The notes beneath the pieces were generated by a model. The model saw nothing but the letters and a program-made list of their open reading frames with translations, had not been told where the DNA came from and did no database searches. A DNA stretch of 7,102 nucleotides from Bacteroidia bacterium (lineage in GTDB: Bacteria; Bacteroidota; Bacteroidia; Bacteroidales; GCA-2748055), in contig SPBY01000139.1 in assembly GCA_004525825.1 (NCBI GenBank), positions 1 through 7,102 of the forward strand, in the 5' to 3' direction. Positions 1 to 5,483 of the stretch are shown piece by piece. Each line of letters opens with the position of its first letter. Within the stretch, counting starts at the first letter, position 1. A program made the translations under genes and the position numbers.

Positions 1-22
1 CTTTGAGTGTGTAATTTTAATA

Positions 23-44
23 TTTTAGTACTGGCTTACTAAAA
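23..44. repeat. Perfect 8-6-8 inverted repeat, candidate operator
   Basis: TTTTAGTA at 23-30 and TACTAAAA at 37-44 are exact reverse complements, separated by CTGGCT. The repeat ends 10 bases before the ATG of the first rhodanese and overlaps the possible -7 element at 21-28. The position suits a dimeric repressor site that would block the promoter. It could equally form a weak AT-rich hairpin in the leader RNA, or be the tail of an upstream gene's terminator. No regulator gene is visible in the window, so the binding protein is unknown. Confidence 0.5.
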
Positions 45-54
45 GATCAATCTT
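43..54. repeat. Short inverted repeat touching the start codon
   Basis: AAGAT at 43-47 and ATCTT at 50-54 are reverse complements with a 2-base spacer. The repeat abuts the ATG at 55 and shares two bases with the larger inverted repeat to its left. A 2-base loop is too tight for a stable RNA hairpin, so if it matters it would be as DNA. It may be chance in AT-rich sequence. Confidence 0.2.
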
Positions 55-978
55 ATGGGGAAGTCTCTATCTCAACTGGTTCTCATAGTCTTAGCATTTC
101 TCATCGTGGAATGTGACAACAGGATGTCTGAGGGACGGGGCAACCTGGTATCGACTGATTGGCTGCAAAATCAGTTGAGCGATCCGTCCATCATTGTTCT
201 GCATGCCGGTACGGAGGAGGGCTATGATACCCTCCATATCCCAGGGGCCAGGGTGATAATTCCTCGCGACTTCGTGGTATCCAACGACAGCATGTCAAAT
301 GAGCTTCCCGCCATGGATAGTGTGGTGAATATGCTCAAAAGGGCAGGGGTCAATAAGGATTCCCGGATCGTACTCTGTTACGAAAATGAACGGCTGATCT
401 CCAGGACAGCCAGGGTATTTCTGACCCTGACCCATGCCGGACTGGCCGATCGCACTTATTTGATGAATGGAGGCCTGCCTGCCTGGCTGGAAGAGGAGCG
501 TGAGACTACAGCTCTGACCACCGACATATCATTGGGTAACCTGGAAGCCATGGATCCGGTGGAGGTCATTATTAGCACCACTGACCTGGAGAGGGAAAGG
601 TGGTCGCCCGAAGTGGTATTGATTGACGCCAGGAGGGATGAGGAATATCATGGCACACCTGCTTCCGGGGAGGAGGAAGCAGAAGGTGGACACATTGAAG
701 GAGCCTATTTTCTGCCCTATGAGACCAACTTTATGGAAGAGAAATCCTACCTGTTTAAGTCAGATGCTGAACTGGAAAAGTTATTTCGGGATGCAGGAAT
801 GGATCCTGGCAGGACCACCGTGGTATATTGTGGTTCGGGGATCAGGGCTTCGGTCAGCTATTTGACTGCAAGTCATCTTGGATATCCGGTGCTGCTCTAT
901 GACGGATCCTACCAGGAGTGGGAAAGGCTGGATCTGCCTTTGACGGGACCAGTGGATCTTCCTGTTGAAAACGAATAA
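55..978 (+). CDS. Exported two-domain rhodanese (thiosulfate/3-mercaptopyruvate sulfurtransferase family)
   Basis: The 307-residue protein has two rhodanese domains, roughly residues 30-150 and 165-300, the usual layout of TST/SseA-type sulfurtransferases. The C-terminal domain has the catalytic loop CGSGIRA with Cys259, preceded by the family pattern GGHIEGA near 211-217 and followed by YDGSYQEW near 282-289. The CGSG start resembles mercaptopyruvate sulfurtransferases, while Arg at loop position 6 is more like thiosulfate-type loops, so the donor is uncertain. The N-terminal domain, normally inactive, carries Cys108 at the loop position. The N-terminus is hydrophobic (residues 5-19) and ends at Cys20, which suggests export and perhaps lipidation, although Glu at -1 is a poor lipobox. 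It begins an operon with two transporter halves, implying periplasmic sulfur transfer coupled to uptake. The start at 55 is chosen because it yields the complete signal peptide. Confidence 0.9.
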   Translation: MGKSLSQLVLIVLAFLIVECDNRMSEGRGNLVSTDWLQNQLSDPSIIVLHAGTEEGYDTLHIPGARVIIPRDFVVSNDSMSNELPAMDSVVNMLKRAGVNKDSRIVLCYENERLISRTARVFLTLTHAGLADRTYLMNGGLPAWLEEERETTALTTDISLGNLEAMDPVEVIISTTDLERERWSPEVVLIDARRDEEYHGTPASGEEEAEGGHIEGAYFLPYETNFMEEKSYLFKSDAELEKLFRDAGMDPGRTTVVYCGSGIRASVSYLTASHLGYPVLLYDGSYQEWERLDLPLTGPVDLPVENE

Positions 979-1511
979 TGCATTGGCCTATGAAAACAAA
1001 ACAAGCTTATCCATACTGGAACCCCTACATCGTTGGGGTGGGCATAGGGATCCTGATCATACTCTCCTTTGTGGTGACTGGGAGGGGACTCGGAGCCATC
1101 GGCGCATTCAACGGTTTAATGGCTTCCGCGATTCACGCCATCGCCCCGGATTATGCGATGTCAAAAGCCGCCTTTTCAAACTACCTGTCCGGGGTGGATC
1201 ATCCCCTCAGGGATTGGGTGGTGATAGAAATTGCCGGAGTCTGCATCGGGGGACTGATTTCAGGTTTGGTATCGGGCCGCTTTAAATTTGAAGTGCTCAA
1301 AGGGCCGGGTATCTCCAATGTGACCCGCTTGATAGTTGCTTTTTCCGGGGGTTTGCTTATGGCATTTGCTGCCAAGTTTACCCGGGGATGTACCAGTGGA
1401 CTTGCACTTAGTGGAGGATCGGTCATGAGTCCGGGTGCCTGGCTTTTTATGATTTCAGTATTCATTGGCGGATACTCTGTCGCCTACTTAATGAGAAAGC
1501 TATGGAACTGA
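978..1511 (+). CDS. YeeE/YedE-family sulfur transporter, first half (TsuA/PmpA-like)
   Basis: This 177-residue membrane protein has about four or five hydrophobic segments (near 17-35, 43-57, 81-99, 117-134 and 151-173). The family signature is clear: a Gly-rich helix followed by FTRGCTSGLALSGG, with the conserved Cys138; Cys89 lies in an earlier helix. Full-length TsuA/YeeE proteins are about twice this size and pass thiosulfate along membrane cysteines, so this is one half of a split transporter, as in PmpA/PmpB pairs. Its ATG shares one base with the stop of the rhodanese gene (TAATG), which argues for translational coupling. A second in-frame ATG at 990 would remove only four residues and is equally possible. 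The following gene supplies the other half. Function is inferred from the family; the exact sulfur species is not shown by sequence. Confidence 0.9.
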   Translation: MHWPMKTKQAYPYWNPYIVGVGIGILIILSFVVTGRGLGAIGAFNGLMASAIHAIAPDYAMSKAAFSNYLSGVDHPLRDWVVIEIAGVCIGGLISGLVSGRFKFEVLKGPGISNVTRLIVAFSGGLLMAFAAKFTRGCTSGLALSGGSVMSPGAWLFMISVFIGGYSVAYLMRKLWN

Positions 1512-2101
1512 CAGCCCCTTTGAAATTCAGCATGGAGATACCTGAGATTTACCTGCTTCTATTTGCACTACTCACCGGAATTGCCTTTGGTATTTTTCTG
1601 GAGAAAGCCGGATTCGGGAATGCCCGGAAACTGGTGGAGCAGTTCTACTTCACCGATATGCGGATGTTCAAGGTGCTCTTTTCCGCCATTGTTACGGCCA
1701 TGGCGGGTATCTACTGGCTCAGCTACCTGGGCTGGCTCGACATCACTCAAATCTACATCAATGGAACCTATATATGGCCCCAGGTGATTGGTGGAGTCGT
1801 CTTCGGTGTTGGTTTTGTGATGACAGGCCTTTGTCCGGGCACCGCCTGTGTGTCGGTGTTTACCGGAAAGCTGGATGCCCTGGCTGTTTTTGCTGGGATG
1901 TTTGCCGGCCTGTTTCTTTTTGCAGAGCTTGAACCAAAACTGGAAGGGATTCTCTCCTATTCTTCCATCGGGGATATATCTCTTTACGAGCTTTTTAACA
2001 TGGAGTACGGAATACTCACCTTTGTCATTATCCTGGTGGCCCTGGCTGCCTTCTGGTTTGTCGGAAAGGTGGAGGAACGAATTGGCAGAAAAACAGCATA
2101 A
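1502..2101 (+). CDS. YeeE/YedE-family sulfur transporter, second half (PmpB/DUF6691-like)
   Basis: This is a 199-residue membrane protein with hydrophobic segments near 16-34, 56-79, 93-112, 125-143 and 169-188. The motif GFGNARKL near 37-44 and the helix-loop GFVMTGLCPGTAC, with Cys111 and Cys116, mark the second YeeE/YedE repeat. The position of Cys111 after a Gly-rich helix mirrors Cys138 of the preceding protein, as expected if the two form a pseudo-symmetric pore with cysteines facing each other. The gene overlaps the previous one by 10 bases in another frame, so the two are almost certainly co-translated and likely assemble as a heterodimer. The tail, from about residue 145 on, is longer than in minimal PmpB-type proteins and adds a further predicted helix. 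The likely role is import of thiosulfate or a related sulfur compound through the inner membrane. Confidence 0.9.
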   Translation: MELTAPLKFSMEIPEIYLLLFALLTGIAFGIFLEKAGFGNARKLVEQFYFTDMRMFKVLFSAIVTAMAGIYWLSYLGWLDITQIYINGTYIWPQVIGGVVFGVGFVMTGLCPGTACVSVFTGKLDALAVFAGMFAGLFLFAELEPKLEGILSYSSIGDISLYELFNMEYGILTFVIILVALAAFWFVGKVEERIGRKTA

Positions 2102-2111
2102 TCCTGATCCG

Positions 2112-2669
2112 ATGAAGACCAACCACCTATTTGCTATTCTGGCCATACTTGCCGGAATTTCCGCAGCCTTCACCAGCCATTCAGTGAAAAACAGCCTCTA
2201 TCCCACATGGAAGTTTGAAAAAGCTCATGCGGAAGGGGAAAAGGTACGCTATATCTCTGCCCACCATCTGGCAAATCTTCTTTACCGGAAGCAAGCGGTT
2301 TCTCTCTTAGATGCCAGGGAATGGGAAGCCTATGAGAAGTACCATATTCCCACTGCCCTGCATCACAACGAGGATCAAAATACGGAGGGTGGAAGAGGAT
2401 CAGGTATTGTAGTCCTGTATGGATCGGCAGAGGGTGAGGAACTGTACAGGATGGCCAACGAAAGGCCTGGCAGGGTATATGTCCTGAAAGGCGGCATGGA
2501 AGCCTGGTACTCCCTGGTATTGTTCCCCGATCTGGTGCAATACCGGGTCAGGAACTCAGACCAGCTTAATTACATCGTGCGCAGGTGCGGGTTTTTTGGC
2601 GGAGAAGCACAAAATACCCAGCTTTTGAACATCAATGTGAGGGAGAGCCATTTCCGGGAAGGATGTTGA
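2112..2669 (+). CDS. Exported rhodanese-fold protein lacking the catalytic cysteine, with a Cys-containing C-terminal tail
   Basis: The 185-residue protein starts 10 bases after the transporter stop. The open frame extends back to 1848, but that part is a shadow of the transporter gene; the ATG at 2112 gives a proper signal peptide or anchor (residues 5-20). A single rhodanese domain spans about 46-138: LLDAREWEAYEKYHIP at 66-80 is the classic entry motif and VYVLKGGMEAW at 122-132 the classic exit motif. The active-site loop between them, VVLYGSAEGEE at 100-110, has Gly104 (or Tyr103, depending on alignment) where the catalytic Cys should be. The only cysteines are Cys159 (in RRCGFFGG) and the final residue, Cys185 (REGC). 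It therefore cannot use standard rhodanese chemistry and may be a sulfur carrier, binding or scaffold protein for the transporter. The 3' end overlaps the convergent glycosidase gene by 38 bases. Confidence 0.87.
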   Translation: MKTNHLFAILAILAGISAAFTSHSVKNSLYPTWKFEKAHAEGEKVRYISAHHLANLLYRKQAVSLLDAREWEAYEKYHIPTALHHNEDQNTEGGRGSGIVVLYGSAEGEELYRMANERPGRVYVLKGGMEAWYSLVLFPDLVQYRVRNSDQLNYIVRRCGFFGGEAQNTQLLNINVRESHFREGC

Positions 2670-4770
2670 CTTCTCTCACGCTTCGCACCTTTTCGCCATT
2701 GAATACTATTTCAGCCACCAAGTCATAGGTGCCGGGGTTGGACGGTGTCTTAAAGTTCACACCTTTGATGATCCTTTGATAAGCATCGGCAAACGCTTCC
2801 AGGGTGAAAGCTTCTGTTTTTTGTCCGTCCGATTCAAAATAGACCTCCACCGGTCCGCTCCAGCTTTCTTCCAGGTCATTGATCAGATAGATTTTCCTGT
2901 GGTAGACTCTGCCGGCCTGGAGGGATTGTTCCCATACCTCCAACATCAGTCCAACAGGCGAGAAAGCGGGTCTTACAAATTCCAGGAAGTTGGGTTCAAA
3001 AACCAGCCTGTCAATATCGGTGAAGTTATCGGAAGTTTCTCCCCTGGGCTCTTCGGGCCTGGAATATCCCAGTCCGCAGAAATGCTGTACTCCGGCAGCT
3101 AAGCGGTGTGCCCGCCAGTATTCGGTCATCAGGGCCAGCTGCCTGGCATAGATCTCATACATTTCCTCGGTGCTTAGATCCTTCCCAAAAGCATTCTCAT
3201 AAACGGATTCCGTGAGCCGGGTAGGAGAACCATCGCGGTTCATCCAGAGCCAGCAGTATTCGTTGATCAGCACAGGATTCTCATAGTAGCTTCCATCAGG
3301 GGCCGGATCACGTTCATTTGGATCGTTGCGGGGGAGCCGGATGGTATCAAAAAAATAGGTGAGAAGCTGATCAGGCCCCGGCTCATCCTGAGGCGAAAGA
3401 AAGTGGGTGTATAAATAGGGGTGTGATTCGATGGGATCCGTATCTGCCCGGGGGGCAGCCCAGCCATTTTCCCAGGGCCGGCCGGAGAGATCCAGTCCAC
3501 GAACCATAGTCATGGCATCCCCGGTAATGTCGGTCACCGATTCATTCTGTGCATCCCAGATGACCACACAGGGATGGTTCCAGCGCTCTTTCATCCAGGC
3601 GGTATATTCTCCAGCCAGATCGGCAGCTGTAATGTCCTTGTCGAGGCTGTCTATAGTGGCCGGATTGTTGCCGTACCAAAGCGGAAATTCATCTGCAATC
3701 AGGAATCCCAGGCTGTCGGCTATTTCATACCACCTTTCAGGGGGAAAGCCAATGCAGTATCGAATGGAGTTCCAGTGCATGGATTTGAATCTTTCATGCA
3801 GTGTGACGGGCCAGTCCGATTGCCAGGGCTGGTCGGTACGCGAAGGATCGTCAAAAAAGCGGTAAATGCAAATGTTGGTGCCACGCAGGAAGTAGGGCTT
3901 CCCATTTAGCAGAGCCAGCTTCTTTTCCGTATCGAAGCGGAAGGAACGCATACCAAAACGGGTGGAGTAGCTATCTCCAGGAGTTTGCAGTTCCAGCCTG
4001 TAAAGAAAGGGATCTTCGGGCGACCATAGCCTGCATCCGGGCATCTCAATGCGAAAGTCAGCCTCCGGTCCGCTCACCTTTACACTACCGGAGGCAACTT
4101 TCTTTCCTCCGACCAGTTCGTACACTGCATAGTCGAGGGGGTATTCCGTTTCCTGGTTTTCTGCCTCTAAAACCGCCAGGACATGAAGCTGATCATTCTC
4201 TAAGTCCGGGGCACATTGTAAATTCTGGATATAGGGTGCGGCTGTATATATGAGATTCACATCGTCGTAAATGCCGGGGTAGTAGAAATCTTTCTCAAAG
4301 TCATTGCCATCGCTCACGTTGGCGGGCAGCATGTTTCTGCATCCCACGGCAATCAGGATGCGGTTGGATTCGCCCGGTGCATTCAGGAAAGCGGTAATGT
4401 CCAGCTCCGTTGGAGTGAATGAGTATGGATTCTCACCGACAAACTTATCGTTCACAAACACCCTGGTGTGGTATTTGGCCTTGTTGATTTTCAGGTGGCA
4501 AATCCCGAAGGGACTTTCCTCTGTTACGAACTCTCGGCTGTACCAATAGATCAGGTCACTGGTATATACCGAATCGGCAGCAGGCATGGCCAGATCCACC
4601 AGTCCGGGTACTGGCACTACTGCCTCAAAGGTCTCAGGAACTTCATTGATTCCTTTGCTTGTGGCAAGCTGCCACTCACCGTTCAGGGAGACCGGCACTC
4701 TTTTTGAGGCTGGACTATTACAGGCAAGCATGGCAATGGCAAGAAGCAGCAAGAAAGGGATGGTTTTCAT
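2632..4770 (-). CDS. Glycoside hydrolase family 2 lipoprotein
   Basis: The 712-residue protein begins with a lipoprotein signal (basic start, hydrophobic 5-16, AMLAC with Cys17), so it is probably lipid-anchored in the outer membrane or periplasm. The order is that of GH2: an N-terminal sugar-binding jelly roll (about 28-180, with YWYSREF and VFVNDKFVG), an immunoglobulin-like domain (about 185-280), then a TIM barrel from about 285 starting FLRGTNI. The acid/base candidate is Glu410 in VVIWDAQNES, and the nucleophile candidate is Glu504 in LINEY, so the enzyme looks active. The tail after about 610 is likely a small beta domain. The usual barrel-entry motif with His-Glu is replaced by ICIYRFFDD, so this is not a typical LacZ or glucuronidase, and I cannot name the sugar. 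It stands alone, with no SusC/SusD pair in the window. Confidence 0.9.
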   Translation of the reverse strand: MKTIPFLLLLAIAMLACNSPASKRVPVSLNGEWQLATSKGINEVPETFEAVVPVPGLVDLAMPAADSVYTSDLIYWYSREFVTEESPFGICHLKINKAKYHTRVFVNDKFVGENPYSFTPTELDITAFLNAPGESNRILIAVGCRNMLPANVSDGNDFEKDFYYPGIYDDVNLIYTAAPYIQNLQCAPDLENDQLHVLAVLEAENQETEYPLDYAVYELVGGKKVASGSVKVSGPEADFRIEMPGCRLWSPEDPFLYRLELQTPGDSYSTRFGMRSFRFDTEKKLALLNGKPYFLRGTNICIYRFFDDPSRTDQPWQSDWPVTLHERFKSMHWNSIRYCIGFPPERWYEIADSLGFLIADEFPLWYGNNPATIDSLDKDITAADLAGEYTAWMKERWNHPCVVIWDAQNESVTDITGDAMTMVRGLDLSGRPWENGWAAPRADTDPIESHPYLYTHFLSPQDEPGPDQLLTYFFDTIRLPRNDPNERDPAPDGSYYENPVLINEYCWLWMNRDGSPTRLTESVYENAFGKDLSTEEMYEIYARQLALMTEYWRAHRLAAGVQHFCGLGYSRPEEPRGETSDNFTDIDRLVFEPNFLEFVRPAFSPVGLMLEVWEQSLQAGRVYHRKIYLINDLEESWSGPVEVYFESDGQKTEAFTLEAFADAYQRIIKGVNFKTPSNPGTYDLVAEIVFNGEKVRSVREVNILPGNGSPSH

Positions 4771-4881
4771 GGTATGGGGAGGATTTATTTCCCCTAATAT
4801 ACGATTCCTGCATGTTTTTAAGAATGATATGGATTCGCGGTCGGTTTTTTTGGTTAAATTATTTGAGAAAAATATCTTTCG
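4771..4881. promoter_or_regulatory. Divergent intergenic region between the GH2 gene and the DUF1287 gene
   Basis: This 111-base stretch must hold the promoters of both flanking genes. On the minus strand, TATATTAG (+ strand 4794-4801) matches TAnnTTTG at five of its six defined bases and lies 23 bases before the GH2 start; no good -33 box is seen. Just downstream of it, GGGGA and TCCCC (+ strand 4776-4780 and 4790-4794) form a 5-bp inverted repeat with a 9-base spacer in the GH2 leader. On the plus strand there is a T-rich run at 4845-4851 and AT-rich sequence to the ATG at 4882, but no convincing promoter with room for a leader. No RNA gene or other coding sequence is visible. Confidence 0.4.
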
Positions 4882-5475
4882 ATGAACAGGGCAGTTTTTT
4901 TAGCAATTTTTGCAGTCCTGACGGCATCTGTTTTCGGTCAACCGGGCGACCTGCGGTTTGAGGAGAAACTGTCTAATGCTGCACTTTCCCTCACCCTGCA
5001 GGAAGTCGTTTATGATCCAGCCTATTATTCCATGGACTATCCAGGCGGGGATGTTCCGGCCGGACGGGGAGTCTGCACCGATGTGATCATCCGGGCCTAC
5101 CGAATCCTGGATATCGATTTGCAAAAGGAAGTACACGAAGACATGGAAGCACACTTCACACTCTATCCAAAGCTGTGGGGACTGAGCCGTCCGGATTCCA
5201 ACATCGATCACCGCAGGGTTCCGAACCTGATGCTTTTCTTTGAGCGGCATGGCATAGAGAAAGAGATTTCCGAGGAGGCCGGAGACTATGTTCCAGGGGA
5301 TGTGGTATGCTGGAACCTGGGGGGAGCTGTGACCCACATCGGGATTGTGGTAGACCGGAAGTCGCGCGATGGGGAGCGAAACCTGGTTGTACACAATATC
5401 GGCGGAGGACAGGTACTGGCGGACTGCCTGTTTGAGTACCGCATCATTGGTCACTATTTTTATAAAGGCAAATAA
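4882..5475 (+). CDS. Secreted DUF1287-family protein (YijF-like), putative papain-fold hydrolase
   Basis: The 197-residue protein has a clear Sec signal peptide (hydrophobic 4-18, likely cut near Gly19/Gln20), so it acts outside the cytoplasm. The rest matches the DUF1287 family, which includes E. coli YijF. Visible family motifs are GRGVCTDV with Cys65 at the start of a helix, DSNIDHRRVPNL near 105-116, YVPGDVVCWN near 136-145, and THIGIVVD with His152, followed by VVHNIGGG with His171. A Cys at a helix start followed by a His on a beta strand after a PGDVV turn is the arrangement of NlpC/P60-like and other papain-fold enzymes, so a cell-wall peptide or amide hydrolase is plausible. The family's substrate is not known to me. 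The ATG at 4882 is the only start that gives the signal peptide. The PhzF gene begins 8 bases after its stop, suggesting co-transcription. Confidence 0.88.
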   Translation: MNRAVFLAIFAVLTASVFGQPGDLRFEEKLSNAALSLTLQEVVYDPAYYSMDYPGGDVPAGRGVCTDVIIRAYRILDIDLQKEVHEDMEAHFTLYPKLWGLSRPDSNIDHRRVPNLMLFFERHGIEKEISEEAGDYVPGDVVCWNLGGAVTHIGIVVDRKSRDGERNLVVHNIGGGQVLADCLFEYRIIGHYFYKGK

Positions 5476-5483
5476 GACATATC

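Larger units (their letters stand above)
1..54 (+). promoter_or_regulatory. Leader and candidate promoter of the sulfur operon
   Basis: This AT-rich leader precedes the first rhodanese gene. It contains TATTTTAG at 21-28, which matches the Bacteroidota -7 consensus TAnnTTTG at five of its six defined bases. A TTTG at 2-5 could be a -33 element, but the 15-nt spacing is shorter than the usual 19-21 nt, so the promoter call is weak. No Shine-Dalgarno motif lies before the ATG at 55, which is normal for this phylum. Any upstream gene lies outside the window. The inverted repeats in this leader are listed separately. Confidence 0.3.

Noticed and set aside
1848..2111. N-terminal extension of the second rhodanese back to an ATG at 1848
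   Set aside because: This stretch overlaps the transporter gene in another frame; starting at 2112 gives a normal signal peptide and a 10-base gap, so the extension is a shadow.
1568..2173. Long open frame of 201 codons on the minus strand under the second transporter half
   Set aside because: It lies opposite a clear YeeE/YedE gene, its translation is rich in His, Lys, Gly and Pro with no recognisable domain, and it reads as a mirror of the real frame.
2582..2597. CGCA-GG-TGCG followed by a T run, resembling an intrinsic terminator
   Set aside because: The loop would be only two bases, the stem is four pairs, and it lies inside the rhodanese coding sequence; the T run encodes the FF of a Gly-Phe-Phe-Gly-Gly segment.
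2637..2678. Possible hairpin GTGAG...CTCAC at the convergent gene ends
   Set aside because: The stem is five pairs with a bulge and a long loop, with no T run on either side, so it is not convincing as a bidirectional terminator.
4849..4880. TTTG, 20 bases, TATCTTTC: a near-consensus Bacteroidota promoter before the DUF1287 gene
   Set aside because: The -7 box ends one base before the ATG at 4882, so transcription would start inside the signal-peptide codons, and no other Met comes before residue 51.
4900..5454. Open frame of 184 codons on the minus strand opposite the DUF1287 gene
   Set aside because: It is fully inside a gene with conserved motifs and a signal peptide on the other strand, and its product is not recognisable.
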